Origin: Ligilactobacillus saerimneri DSM 16049
GTDB taxonomy: Bacteria > Bacillota > Bacilli > Lactobacillales > Lactobacillaceae
Reading direction: 5' to 3'
Assembly (NCBI RefSeq): GCF_000423265.1
Contig: NZ_AUHQ01000012.1
Span: forward strand, 1 to 49,552
DNA: 49,552 nt
The position numbers and the translations under genes are program-made. Below, piece by piece: positions 39,755 through 49,376 of this stretch (position 1 is its first letter; every line of letters starts with the position of its first letter). The notes below the pieces were generated by a model, which was not told where the DNA came from, did no database searches, and saw only the letters and a program-made list of their open reading frames with translations.

Positions 39755-40041
39755 TATCCAGATTTTGCCAAAAAGGAATTTTATTTACCAACAGTTGAAA
39801 TGAAGATTTGCTCTGGTAGCAATTATGACACGGCATATAGTAAAATATGCGCGTTTCACAAGAGAAGAACCCTGGTTTGAAGCCTTTTTGAAAAGCACAT
39901 ATTTTTTAATATATCGTGTCAGCTAGAAAAAGTAGGCGGAGAAAAGATAATGACTGCTTAAATTATTTGGACATGAAACCTAGCTTGTTTGCGAAAGGAA
40001 ACATATTCTGCTGCCAAGATCCAGCTATAGTTATTTTTTGC
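39755..40041. other. intergenic region with a 96-bp stretch bounded by short inverted repeats
   Basis: No recognisable gene between the pepC terminator and the promoter at 40042. TGACACG (39826-39832) and CGTGTCA (39915-39921) bound a 96-bp stretch that contains the hairpin GCATAT/ATATGC (39833-39849). A 33-codon open frame starting at 39825 has no ribosome site and no known match. The stretch could be a remnant of a small mobile element, but 7-bp ends are weak evidence. Confidence 0.35.
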
Positions 40042-40071
40042 TTGTCAACTATCTCTTGTATGCTTTATATT
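40042..40071 (+). promoter_or_regulatory. promoter of the glutamine amidotransferase gene
   Basis: TTGTCA (40042-40047), 18-base spacer, TATATT (40066-40071). Confidence 0.5.
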
Positions 40072-40139
40072 AAAAATAATTTCAGGTATTTGCAGGCGAA
40101 ACCGGATAAACTTTGCCGTCGTTGGAAAGGAAAACTTAC

Positions 40140-40814
40140 ATGAGAGTTAATATTTTGCAGCATACGCCGAATGAAGGACCCGGGACTATTCAAGATTGGG
40201 CCCATGCACATGGACACGCAGTGTACATTTATCATCCGGCGACCTTTGGCCGGTTGCCTCAAGCAGACGAAACAGATATGCTAGTGATTTTGGGTAGTCC
40301 CCAAAGTCCCAACGATGATTTACCTTGGGTCAAGGCGGAGCGAGATTTGATTCGGGAACTATTGGTCCAAAATAAACCGCTCTTTGGCGCTTGTTTTGGG
40401 GCCCAACAGATTGCTTATACTCAGGGAGCCCGGGTACATGCGGCTCCACATAAAGAAGTTGGGTGGGCATCGGTCTATTTGCAAACTGACGTGATTCCGG
40501 GCTTGCCAGCAACGGTGGAAGTATTGCATTGGCACCAAGAAATGTTTGAAATTCCTACGGGAGCAAAGTTGCTATTCAGTAGTGATCTGGTTGCCAACCA
40601 GGGTTTCTTGTTGAAAGATAATGTAATTGGTCTACAATTTCATTTTGAACCAGCGCTGGATAATGTGCGCGAAATTGCCATTAACGATGCTACTTATCCA
40701 GATGACAATAATGATCTGCACCAAACGGCAGCAGAAATTATTGCTCATGGCGTTCCAGCGCAAAATCGACAAGTGATGTTCCAGTTATTAGACTACTTAG
40801 TGTCACAAAAATAA
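40140..40814 (+). CDS. class I glutamine amidotransferase-like protein (GMP synthase glutaminase-type)
   Basis: A 224-residue stand-alone class I glutamine amidotransferase domain. The triad is complete: Cys85 in GACFGAQQIA, His168 and Glu170 in LQFHFEP. The early motif VILGSPQSPND and the LHWHQE segment are typical of the GMP-synthase-like group. This group includes gamma-glutamyl hydrolases of polyamine catabolism and unassigned enzymes, so the substrate cannot be read from sequence. A link to putrescine is not supported, because no partner genes are near. ATG at 40140 follows GGAAAGGA; a longer frame from 40113 begins upstream of that site. Confidence 0.87.
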   Translation: MRVNILQHTPNEGPGTIQDWAHAHGHAVYIYHPATFGRLPQADETDMLVILGSPQSPNDDLPWVKAERDLIRELLVQNKPLFGACFGAQQIAYTQGARVHAAPHKEVGWASVYLQTDVIPGLPATVEVLHWHQEMFEIPTGAKLLFSSDLVANQGFLLKDNVIGLQFHFEPALDNVREIAINDATYPDDNNDLHQTAAEIIAHGVPAQNRQVMFQLLDYLVSQK

Positions 40815-40819
40815 CCCTT

Positions 40820-40869
40820 TAGGGGCTGACGGAGTGATCTTTTAGTGATCGCGCCGCAGCTCCTTTTTG
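40820..40869 (+). terminator. terminator of the glutamine amidotransferase gene
   Basis: A long imperfect hairpin: AGGGGCTG with CAGCTCCT at the base and GTGATC with GATCGC at the top, followed by TTTTTG. Confidence 0.8.
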
Positions 40870-40874
40870 TTTTC

Positions 40875-40883
40875 TGCTAAAAT
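40875..40883 (+). promoter_or_regulatory. extended -10 of the rexB-rexA-srtA region
   Basis: TGC followed by TAAAAT, 35 bases before the rexB start codon; no clear -35. Confidence 0.4.
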
Positions 40884-40917
40884 GAGTCATGGACAATTAT
40901 GATTTGGAGGCAATAAT

Positions 40918-43900
40918 ATGGGGCTTACTTTTATTCTTGGCAATGCGTCACAAGACCACCAGCAGGAGTTGCTGGAGCAAATGCTGGCGCTTAAAGAAGC
41001 GGACCCACAAGGGAAGTTTTATTTTATCGTCCCTGATCACGTTAAGTTTGGGACAGAGGTTAAAATACTGGATATGCTACGGCAACAAGCAGGCGTTGAG
41101 CGGCAGGCGACATTTGCAACAAACCAGGTGCAAGTTTACTCATTCACCCGTTTAGCTTGGTATTTTCTCAAGGACCAACCAGTTTATCAGGTGCCCCGCT
41201 TGAGCCAGGCTGGGACCAACATGCTGGTGACCAAAATTTTGCAAGATAAAGGGGATGACCTGCGCCTATTTCGGGGTGAAAAAAATCAACCGGGGTTTGT
41301 GGCTAAACTGGTAACACAGATGAACGATTTGCGGGCTGCTAACATCAGTAGTACAGATCTTCAAGAGCTGATCCCGCAAGTAGCCCCAGATGTGGGCCAG
41401 CAAGCCGACCTCCAAGCAAAACTAACCGATTTGGCATTAGTATATCGAGAATATGAACATTATTTGCAAGGTAAATATACTGATAATGCAGCCGTTTTAA
41501 CAGCTTTGGCAGCATATTTTACTCAGGCAGACCTGAGTCATACTTATTTTTTCCTTGATAAAGCTTACCGTTACAATGCTTTAGAAGAACAAGTGCTTCA
41601 AGTGCTGTTTCAACGAGCAGCGCAAGTGTTTGTGGCGCTTGTGTTAGATCAACCGTCCTCAAAGCTACCTGACCCTAGTTCCTTCTATCTACGGACAGGG
41701 CGGACATACTTCCGGCTTAACCAGTTGGCACGGGCAAAAGGAGTAGCCGTACGGAATTTAGCAGTTCAACAGCCTCGAATCACCGCACCAGGCCTCCTCG
41801 GACTGGAGGATTATTGGATAAAGAGTAATACGGGCCAAACCAATAACGCAGTGCATGATATTGGGACAGCTGTGCATGTAGTTCAAGCGGCGACCAAGGA
41901 CGCCGAGGTGAGATTTGTTGCTAACAAGATTCACCAGATGGTAGCGCGTGAAGGTTACCATTATAACGATTTTGTGCTTTTGACGCCGGACCTGACAGCC
42001 TACCAAGAAGTCATCCAGCCACTATTACAGCAGGCACAGATTCCGGCCTTTATTGATGGTCGCCAAACAATGAGTAATCACCCGCTAGTGGAGTTGTTGA
42101 CAGCTTTGTTTCAAATTAAGGAACACAACTATCAATACCAGGATATGATGCGGCTATTGAAGACAGAGTTGCTACTCCCCCGCGACCCAGATGCCGAAAA
42201 TGAATATATGAGTCGGCATAAATTTAGGGAGCTTCTGGATATTACGGAGAATGCCATCCTTAAATATAATTTCAATGGTGCTCGTGACTGGTTACAAAAA
42301 GAGGACTGGAAGTTCTTTTATCGCAAGACAACGGCGGGACGGGAACAGTTTGCTAGTGAAAAGAAAGTTGAACATCAGATCAACTTTATCAGACATTATA
42401 TTCAGCAGACACTACCGCCTTTCTTTAAACAGTTAGACCACGCCCAAACGGGGACCCAAGCGGCTAAATTACTAATCACGTTCTTAGTGGAAAACGGAGT
42501 AGTGGTTCAGCTACAAAAACTCCAAGAACAAGCCCACCAAGCAGGGGATGTAGTGGGAAGTTCCCGTCCCAAAGAAGTATGGCAAATGTTGATTAGAATG
42601 GTCGAAGAATATAACGAAGTTTTAGGAAAGCAGCCCTTTGTTGCCAACAACTTTCTTGAAATCCTGCAAAGTGGGTTTGAAGGAGCTAGCTACGGGCAAA
42701 TTCCAGCTACGTTAGACCAGGTACTTGTGTCAGACGCATTGTTAGCCCAACTAAATGAACAAAAAGTGACTTTCATACTTGGGCTGTGTGAAGGGGTCAT
42801 GCCAGAAATTATCAAACAAGACGACTTACTAACTGACCAAGATCGTGCCCTCTTAACCCCATTGCTAGCAGATAACCAGGTACTTAAACCAAGCAGTGAG
42901 TATGCGATGCTTGATCAAGCGTTTATTGCTTATTTGGCCTTTATGTCGGGCAACCAGCAATTGTATCTATCTTACCCCGCCAATATTGATGGTGAAAAAA
43001 CAGTTAACCCATCGCCATATTTACGGCAGATCGTCACACACTTTACTTTACCAGTCCGGCAAGTAGCAACGATCCCACCCGTAACTACGGGGGCAATTGC
43101 TGACTATGTTGGCGCCCCCCGCTTGACTTTGACCAATTTAGCTGGGGTGACTCGGCACGCCCTCCAAGAAAATCAGCCGTTACCTGACCGCTGGCAGGCT
43201 GTTTATAATGTTTTAACCAAAGATCCACATTGGGCCAAACTAGCCCACAAGCTCTTAGGTGGGTTGACATACCACAATTCACCAGAACATTTGCAGCCAA
43301 TAGTAGCTCAAGAGCTCTATGCTAGCAAACAAGACAATAAGTTGGTACTGAACACTTCTATTTCACAGCTAGAAGAATTCTACTCCAATCCTTATTCATA
43401 CTTCTTGAAATATGGACTGCAACTGCAACCACGGGAAGTATTGGAAATGTCAACTACGATTCGGGGGACGATTTTCCATTTGGCATTGCAAGAGCTTTTT
43501 GACCGCCTAGCGCAGGCCGGCCAGACTTTGGCTGAGCTGAGTGCAACCGAATTTGACCGGATGATGACTGCGATTATGGATGACATTCAACACCGGGATG
43601 AATTCCGCATTTTGCAGAGTTCACACCGGATGCGGTACTTAGGGGATAAAATCCACGGGACAATTGCACATATGGGGTGGACGGTGCGCCAGTCCCGAAC
43701 TAAGTCGCCAGTCAAAACAATTGGAACCGAAGTCGTGTATGGTCAATTAGGAGATACCAATAGTCGGCCAGGGCTACAATATGATTTTGCTGTGGAAAAC
43801 CAGGCTGATTACCGCGTCAACGTACGGGGAAAAGTTGACCGCATCGATGAATTGGTGGCTAATAATAAACGCTACCGGACAATTATTGATTATAAATCTA

Positions 43901-44562
43901 GCGATAAACGGTTTAGCTATGGTAAAGCATATGCTGGTATTATGTTGCAATTATTAACATACTTAGCCTTTTTAGAGCGCGAAGCCCAAGCATTACCAGC
44001 AACCCAACGGTTTGAACCAGCCGGTGCTTTGTATATGCGGATCTTTAGTCCTAATTTGAATCAAGCTCAAGTTCTCAAGAAGAATAGTAGTCAGGAAATC
44101 TTTAAGCAACACAAATTAAACGGCTTGTTGGTCAACGACCAAGATTTCTTGTTGACTTTGGATCAGGATCTAGCGGGGGATGCGACTAAAGCTGCCAATT
44201 CCAGCATTTATCCAGTTAAACGAAAAAAAGCACGACAGGAAGGCGATTATCAGTTTGCCTCTAGCAGTCCGACTACCAATACTTTGTTGACACTTGACCA
44301 ACTCAATCAGTTGGTGGCCCACGATGAGCACCTGATTGTAGCGGCTGCCCAAAGAATTTTTGCCGGAGATGTTAGTTTGGCTCCGGCGCGCTTTACTGAC
44401 AATACAAGTGTGCTTGCATACTCTGATTACAAGGCGATTATGCAATTTGACGAGATGTTACCTGAGAATAACTATCGCTCAATTCCAGAATTGCGACTCC
44501 AAGAAGTCTTAGAGCTATTAAATAATGCACAGCAAGAGGGGGACAACAATGGCAGAAATTAA
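40918..44562 (+). CDS. rexB: ATP-dependent helicase/nuclease subunit B (RexB/AddB)
   Basis: A 1214-residue subunit of the RexAB (AddAB) complex, which resects double-strand breaks for recombination. The N-terminus MGLTFILGNAS replaces the ATP-binding start of other helicase subunits, as in RexB. The C-terminal RecB-family nuclease is intact: GTIFHLALQELFDRL, GKVDRIDELV, IIDYKSSDKRFSYG and MLQLLTYL. The iron-sulfur cysteines of Bacillus AddB appear absent (cysteine is very rare in this protein), as is usual for RexB of lactobacilli and streptococci. ATG at 40918 follows TTGGAGG. It overlaps rexA by 14 bases. Confidence 0.95.
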   Translation: MGLTFILGNASQDHQQELLEQMLALKEADPQGKFYFIVPDHVKFGTEVKILDMLRQQAGVERQATFATNQVQVYSFTRLAWYFLKDQPVYQVPRLSQAGTNMLVTKILQDKGDDLRLFRGEKNQPGFVAKLVTQMNDLRAANISSTDLQELIPQVAPDVGQQADLQAKLTDLALVYREYEHYLQGKYTDNAAVLTALAAYFTQADLSHTYFFLDKAYRYNALEEQVLQVLFQRAAQVFVALVLDQPSSKLPDPSSFYLRTGRTYFRLNQLARAKGVAVRNLAVQQPRITAPGLLGLEDYWIKSNTGQTNNAVHDIGTAVHVVQAATKDAEVRFVANKIHQMVAREGYHYNDFVLLTPDLTAYQEVIQPLLQQAQIPAFIDGRQTMSNHPLVELLTALFQIKEHNYQYQDMMRLLKTELLLPRDPDAENEYMSRHKFRELLDITENAILKYNFNGARDWLQKEDWKFFYRKTTAGREQFASEKKVEHQINFIRHYIQQTLPPFFKQLDHAQTGTQAAKLLITFLVENGVVVQLQKLQEQAHQAGDVVGSSRPKEVWQMLIRMVEEYNEVLGKQPFVANNFLEILQSGFEGASYGQIPATLDQVLVSDALLAQLNEQKVTFILGLCEGVMPEIIKQDDLLTDQDRALLTPLLADNQVLKPSSEYAMLDQAFIAYLAFMSGNQQLYLSYPANIDGEKTVNPSPYLRQIVTHFTLPVRQVATIPPVTTGAIADYVGAPRLTLTNLAGVTRHALQENQPLPDRWQAVYNVLTKDPHWAKLAHKLLGGLTYHNSPEHLQPIVAQELYASKQDNKLVLNTSISQLEEFYSNPYSYFLKYGLQLQPREVLEMSTTIRGTIFHLALQELFDRLAQAGQTLAELSATEFDRMMTAIMDDIQHRDEFRILQSSHRMRYLGDKIHGTIAHMGWTVRQSRTKSPVKTIGTEVVYGQLGDTNSRPGLQYDFAVENQADYRVNVRGKVDRIDELVANNKRYRTIIDYKSSDKRFSYGKAYAGIMLQLLTYLAFLEREAQALPATQRFEPAGALYMRIFSPNLNQAQVLKKNSSQEIFKQHKLNGLLVNDQDFLLTLDQDLAGDATKAANSSIYPVKRKKARQEGDYQFASSSPTTNTLLTLDQLNQLVAHDEHLIVAAAQRIFAGDVSLAPARFTDNTSVLAYSDYKAIMQFDEMLPENNYRSIPELRLQEVLELLNNAQQEGDNNGRN

Positions 44563-47500
44563 TTTTACACCGGGACAAAAACAGGCAATCTTTGACCAGG
44601 GGCAAAACATCCTGGTGGCTGCCTCAGCTGGGTCTGGGAAGACCCGGGTTTTAGTCCAACGGGTGATCGAAAAGATTAAGCAAGGAACTGATATCGACCA
44701 GCTCTTAATCGTAACTTTTACCGAAGCAGCGGCCGCTGAAATGCGCGACCGAATTAAAAAGGCGCTCGAAAAAGAACTGCAAACAGCTACGCCAGCCGAA
44801 GTGCGCCGTTACCGGCAACAATTAGTGAAGCTAAATGTTGCTAATATCAGCACCATCGATGCTTTCTGTTTGCAAATCATCCGTCGCTACTACTATGTTA
44901 TCAACCTTGATCCGGGCTTCAGGATGTTGACGGACACGGCTGAACAGACCATGTTAATGGAAAATGTGTGGGAAGACGTGCGTGAGCAGTATTATCAAGC
45001 CTATTATCAAGGGCAGGACACACCTGAATCCGACTGTGCGTCCTTCAAAGAATTAGCCGATAATTTTACCAATGACCGTGATGACGAAGGTCTGACAACG
45101 ATTGTATTGCGGGCTTATCGGCAATCGTTATCCTTACCACACCCCCAGGAATGGCTCCAAAAGTTGGGCCAGGCCTACCGGGTCCCTGAAGCAGGTTTAG
45201 GCCAGATGGAACTATTTCGGCAGGGGATCATTCCTTTGGTACAACAGGAATTAGAGCAACAAGCTAGCAATTTGACCTTGGCACAGACAATTGCTGAAAA
45301 CAATGGTTTTGACAAAGCAGCTGCTAAGATTGCCGATGATCAAGCTCACTTACGCCAAGTTCTGGCTGCTTTGGCCGCTTCGGACCCAGAGTATGCCACC
45401 ATTCAAGCACTCTTGGCCTTTACATTCACTAAGAAATATTATGGTCGGAACCTTGATCCTGTGGCAACCCAAGAGAAGGAACGGATCAAGGCACTGATTG
45501 ACGATGTTAAAAAAACCCTCAAAAATCTCAGTACCCGGTGGTTTGGGGAAGACGAACAAGCCGTTCGGCAAACCTTACATGCTTGCTACCGCTTAGCTAA
45601 TAAACTGGCAGAAGTGACCCTGCGATTTATGGATGCATATGCCCAAGAGAAAAGGCGGCGCCACCTGTTAGAGTTTAATGATTTGGAACATTTAAGCTTA
45701 CAAATCTTACAGAATGAAGACGTGCAAACCAGTATGCGTAACCAGTTTGCGGAAATCATGATCGATGAGTATCAGGATACTAACCACCTCCAGGAAGCAA
45801 TCCTGACGAGCTTTGCCCGAACTAAACCCGGCAACCTTTTCATGGTTGGGGATGTTAAGCAGTCAATTTATGGTTTTCGTTCTGCTGAACCCCAGCTCTT
45901 TTTGGATAAATACCACCGCTATGCCCAGACTGACAATGACGATGAACGGGTGATCCTAGCTGAGAACTTCCGGTCAGTACAAAATGTAGCAGACTTTACC
46001 AATTTGATTTTTAGTCAGCTGATGGACCAACAAGTGGGGGAAATGGACTATGACACTAATGCACAGTTAAAGTTTGGGGCGAAATATTATCCTCAAACCC
46101 AACCTGAGGCGCTCCCTGCCGATGTGGCGGACCTCCAAGCCGAAATCCTGCTCTATTGTGAACAGGATGGAGCGACAGAAGAACCTGTTCCGGATAAGGT
46201 GACGGGGCAAGTGCAATTATTGATTGCCAAGATTCAAGAATTGTGTGATGGTAGCCACCGGATTTTTGACCGAAAGACAGGTGAGATGCGACCGATTACT
46301 TATAGTGATATCGCTATTTTGACGCGGACGCGTAGCAACAACAATACACTCATGGATTACTTCAGTCGTGCTGGTATTCCTTTATATGTCAATGATGCGG
46401 CTAACTATTTCCAGACAACCGAGATCAGAATCATGGTTTCATTGCTAAAAATCATTGATAACCCCCGACAGGATATCCCATTAGTAGCAGTTTTACGTTC
46501 GCCAATTGTGGGCCTCAAGGAAAATGACTTAGCTCGGATCAGACTGACCCAAAGAGATAGTGATTATTACACGGCATTAACTAAGTATTGGCAAACTCAC
46601 GATGAGCTACACCGCGAGTTGTGGGAGCGTGTCGACCAGTTTATGCGACAACTGATCGCCTGGCGTGATCTCGCCCGCCAGCAGGCGATTGCTGATCTAA
46701 TCTGGGATATCTATGATCAGACAGGCTTTATTGATTATGTAGCCGGGATGCCTGGGGGACCCCAACGCCAAGCCAACCTGCATGCGCTGTATGACCGTGC
46801 GGCAGCTTATGAAAAGACATCATTTAAAGGACTTTTTCAATTTATTCGCTTTGTTGAACGGATGGAAGAAAATAATGATGATCTTAACGCGGCAACCACA
46901 CAGAGCGTTGGCAATACGGTAACAGTGATGACTATTCACGGGAGTAAAGGGCTAGAGTTTCCGATTGTAGTCCTTTTCGATGCTACCCATCAATTTAACC
47001 TCACGGATGAGCGCCAAAGTGTGATCTTTACCCCAACCGAAGGTGCTGGTTTAACTTATGTACAACCATTAACTGATCCTGAGATTCCAGGCGTTGCCAA
47101 CACGGCCACCATCAAGAGTGACTCCCTGGTTAAACTATTAGCGCAGAATAGGATTGCACGGAAAAACCGGGCTGAGGCGATGCGGCTCCTTTATGTAGCG
47201 TTGACGCGGGCTGAGCAGAAGTTGCTTATCATCGGAGCGTATGACAAACAAGATAAAGTGCTCACAAAATGGCAGGGGGCAGCGATGACCGACGCACTGG
47301 TCTTGCCAGCCGGCGCACGGGCAGCCCAAACATCTTTGATGGATTGGCTAGGAATGTGCCTAATTCGGAGCCATAAGTTTGGTTACCCACTTGATACGAA
47401 CTTGCCTGAGCCGACATTTATTCAAGCTAGTGGGGCGGATTTCAGTGTTCGGTTTATTGGACCAGATCAGTTACCTCAGATTGAACATGAGCAGCCGACG

Positions 47501-48358
47501 GATGTTGATCAATGGTTGACAACTCAAACTGAGGCGGGGCAAGAGCATGTCAGCCCTGAGATGTTAAAAGAGATGGCGGCAGTCTTGAACCACCACTACG
47601 ATCAACTTGATTTGACACGGACCACCGCCTTTCAGTCGGTATCAGATATTCGGCGCCTATTTGAAGATCCAGATACTGAGCGGATGGGACGACTGCAAAA
47701 CCTTGATGGAGCTAAAAATGGGCAAGTTAATCGGTATTTGGACAATGAATTTTCATTGCCATCATTTATGCCAACAATGACCAAACCGGTATCGGCAGCC
47801 CAAATCGGGACTGCAACTCACTTGTTGTTCCAAAAAATGGATCTGCACCAGGAGGTAACCAAGGACCGGGTCCAAGCAATGTGTGAGCAGTTAGTCCAGG
47901 ATAATCTGCTTAGTCAAGAAGTTGCTGCTCGGATTAACCTTGATGGGATCGTTAACTTCTATCAAACCCCGGTGGGCCAGTTGGTTCTAGCCCATCCAGA
48001 CCAAGTTTTCCGTGAGGTTCCGTTCTCGCTAGTAATCCAACCCGAAAAACTCTTTGCCATCACGGCAACGGCTAGCAAGCCGATCCTGGTTCACGGGATC
48101 ATTGACGGGTATGTCGACACTGGGGACGAAGTGGTGATTTTTGACTACAAGACGAACCATCCATTTGGACATATGGCAGCCACTAGCCACGCAGGAGCAG
48201 TTGCTGGCGAAGATGCCCAGGCCTTTAGCGAGCGAATGAAGCGGGAATACCAGGGGCAACTTAACCTTTATCAACTGGCTTTACAACAAATGGTAGCTGC
48301 ACCGGTAACCCACAAGTACCTCTATTTGACGCAGACAGGCGAAACAGTAGAGGTGTAG
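44549..48358 (+). CDS. rexA: ATP-dependent helicase/nuclease subunit A (RexA/AddA)
   Basis: A 1269-residue UvrD-type helicase with a C-terminal nuclease, partner of RexB. Helicase motifs in order: Walker A ASAGSGKTRVLVQR (25-38), IDEYQDTNHLQE, GDVKQSIYGFRSAEP, the late TIHGSKGLEFPIV, and LLYVALTRAEQ. The nuclease has VHGIIDGYVDTGDEVVIFDYKTN and QGQLNLYQLAL. Length is normal. ATG at 44549 with GAGGGGG upstream, inside the rexB end; an upstream in-frame ATG at 44525 is rejected. Confidence 0.96.
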   Translation: MAEINFTPGQKQAIFDQGQNILVAASAGSGKTRVLVQRVIEKIKQGTDIDQLLIVTFTEAAAAEMRDRIKKALEKELQTATPAEVRRYRQQLVKLNVANISTIDAFCLQIIRRYYYVINLDPGFRMLTDTAEQTMLMENVWEDVREQYYQAYYQGQDTPESDCASFKELADNFTNDRDDEGLTTIVLRAYRQSLSLPHPQEWLQKLGQAYRVPEAGLGQMELFRQGIIPLVQQELEQQASNLTLAQTIAENNGFDKAAAKIADDQAHLRQVLAALAASDPEYATIQALLAFTFTKKYYGRNLDPVATQEKERIKALIDDVKKTLKNLSTRWFGEDEQAVRQTLHACYRLANKLAEVTLRFMDAYAQEKRRRHLLEFNDLEHLSLQILQNEDVQTSMRNQFAEIMIDEYQDTNHLQEAILTSFARTKPGNLFMVGDVKQSIYGFRSAEPQLFLDKYHRYAQTDNDDERVILAENFRSVQNVADFTNLIFSQLMDQQVGEMDYDTNAQLKFGAKYYPQTQPEALPADVADLQAEILLYCEQDGATEEPVPDKVTGQVQLLIAKIQELCDGSHRIFDRKTGEMRPITYSDIAILTRTRSNNNTLMDYFSRAGIPLYVNDAANYFQTTEIRIMVSLLKIIDNPRQDIPLVAVLRSPIVGLKENDLARIRLTQRDSDYYTALTKYWQTHDELHRELWERVDQFMRQLIAWRDLARQQAIADLIWDIYDQTGFIDYVAGMPGGPQRQANLHALYDRAAAYEKTSFKGLFQFIRFVERMEENNDDLNAATTQSVGNTVTVMTIHGSKGLEFPIVVLFDATHQFNLTDERQSVIFTPTEGAGLTYVQPLTDPEIPGVANTATIKSDSLVKLLAQNRIARKNRAEAMRLLYVALTRAEQKLLIIGAYDKQDKVLTKWQGAAMTDALVLPAGARAAQTSLMDWLGMCLIRSHKFGYPLDTNLPEPTFIQASGADFSVRFIGPDQLPQIEHEQPTDVDQWLTTQTEAGQEHVSPEMLKEMAAVLNHHYDQLDLTRTTAFQSVSDIRRLFEDPDTERMGRLQNLDGAKNGQVNRYLDNEFSLPSFMPTMTKPVSAAQIGTATHLLFQKMDLHQEVTKDRVQAMCEQLVQDNLLSQEVAARINLDGIVNFYQTPVGQLVLAHPDQVFREVPFSLVIQPEKLFAITATASKPILVHGIIDGYVDTGDEVVIFDYKTNHPFGHMAATSHAGAVAGEDAQAFSERMKREYQGQLNLYQLALQQMVAAPVTHKYLYLTQTGETVEV

Positions 48359-48373
48359 CGAGGGGGCAAAACA

Positions 48374-48382
48374 TGCTAGAAT
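48374..48382 (+). promoter_or_regulatory. possible extended -10 of srtA
   Basis: TGC followed by TAGAAT, about 30 bases before the srtA start; no -35 is recognisable, so readthrough from rexA is also possible. Confidence 0.4.
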
Positions 48383-48411
48383 GAAATTAATATTTTTAAG
48401 GAGGTAGCGAA

Positions 48412-49089
48412 GTGGCAGCTAAGAAAAGTCACAAAAGTTGGCTCTATCGGGTTTTGGCGTTGCTTTTGGTGGTTATTGGGTTGGCCTTAGTTTTTAACGA
48501 ACAGATCAAAACCATGGCGATTGGGCACATGGAAAAGTCTGCCTTAACAACCAAAATTTATAGTCCCAAGACACAAAAGGGAAATTTTGACTTTGCGACG
48601 GTTAAGGCCGTAGACAATCGCGAAGTGGTCAAAGCATCAATGGCTAAACAAAAAGCGATTGGGAAGGTGGCTATTCCTGCAGTCGGGCTGAAATTGCCGA
48701 TCTTTTATGGTTTAGAAAATAGTAACTTAATTCGTGGAGCTGGGACAATGAAGGCTGACCAGCAGCTGGGGGCAGCTAATAACTATGCTTTGGCTGGACA
48801 CCACATGAAGAACGATAAGATCTTGTTTGGACCCTTGGCCCGGGTACAAAAAGGAGATAAGATCTATCTGACTGATGGGCAAAAGGTCTACACTTATACG
48901 GTTACTGTGCGCCAAAAAATCAATGAAACAGAAGTCTACTGGGTGGATAATGTGGGGCAGCAAAAGTTAGTAACATTATTCACCTGTGCTTCAGGAGAAC
49001 CTGGGGAGACTAACCGGATCGTTGTGCGGGGCGAACTAACACAAACTTCTCCAGCCACCAGCAATAATTTAAAGATATTTAACCGTTAA
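48412..49089 (+). CDS. srtA: class A sortase
   Basis: A 225-residue membrane-anchored transpeptidase. A basic start (AAKKSHKSW) leads into one membrane segment (about 10-30), then the extracellular beta-barrel. Catalytic residues are His130 in LAGHHM, Cys192 in TLFTCASG and Arg202 in GETNRIVVRG. It cuts LPXTG proteins between Thr and Gly and joins them to lipid II; the LPQTG protein at 9828 is an expected substrate. GTG at 48412 has AAGGAGG 7 bases upstream. A strong terminator follows. Confidence 0.95.
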   Translation: MAAKKSHKSWLYRVLALLLVVIGLALVFNEQIKTMAIGHMEKSALTTKIYSPKTQKGNFDFATVKAVDNREVVKASMAKQKAIGKVAIPAVGLKLPIFYGLENSNLIRGAGTMKADQQLGAANNYALAGHHMKNDKILFGPLARVQKGDKIYLTDGQKVYTYTVTVRQKINETEVYWVDNVGQQKLVTLFTCASGEPGETNRIVVRGELTQTSPATSNNLKIFNR

Positions 49090-49138
49090 AAAAGTAAGAC
49101 CACCATTGCAGGTAACAGCTCAGGTGGTCTCTTTTTTA
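49088..49138 (+). terminator. terminator of srtA
   Basis: AGACCACC (49097-49104) pairs with GGTGGTCT (49123-49130), followed by CTTTTTT; the left flank is A-rich. Confidence 0.85.
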
Positions 49139-49147
49139 GTCTAGACC

Positions 49148-49176
49148 TTGAAAAACTGCGGTTTTAAGTATAAAAT
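49148..49176 (+). promoter_or_regulatory. promoter of the 49-residue protein gene
   Basis: TTGAAA (49148-49153), 17-base spacer, TAAAAT (49171-49176). Confidence 0.6.
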
Positions 49177-49215
49177 GATAAAATGCATGAATAAATGAAG
49201 GGAGGTTTTCCTGTT

Positions 49216-49365
49216 ATGCGTCATGATTCAACAAACGTCCATGTTGGCGTAGGTAACGACCGTCGTCCGGTTAACGCTAAAAACATCAAGAAGCGTCGTG
49301 CTCAACACCAAGCAGTTCTTGCTTTCTTAAAGGAACGCGAAGCACTTGACAAGGCTAGCAAGTAA
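49216..49365 (+). CDS. small basic protein of unknown function (49 residues)
   Basis: An open frame of 50 codons that I read directly: it begins MRHDSTNVHVGVGNDRRPVN, continues AKNIKKRRAQHQAVLAFLKE and ends REALDKASK. It has its own promoter, a strong ribosome site (GGGAGG, 9 bases before ATG at 49216) and its own terminator. The middle and end look helical and strongly basic (KNIKKRRAQHQ), with a Val/Gly-rich start; there is no signal peptide or membrane segment. Codons are those of highly expressed genes (CGT, AAC, AAG, GTT almost throughout). I do not recognise a family. A ribosome- or nucleic-acid-associated role fits the composition but is inference. Confidence 0.75.
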   Translation: MRHDSTNVHVGVGNDRRPVNAKNIKKRRAQHQAVLAFLKEREALDKASK

Positions 49366-49376
49366 GAAGTAGAGCA

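Noticed and set aside
39825-39926. 33-codon open frame starting MTRHIVKYARFTREEPWFEA
   Set aside because: No Shine-Dalgarno, no promoter close by and no recognised family; kept only as part of the gene-free region.
39916-40143. 75-residue plus-strand open frame before the amidotransferase
   Set aside because: Begins at GTG without a ribosome site, spans the promoter at 40042, and looks non-coding.
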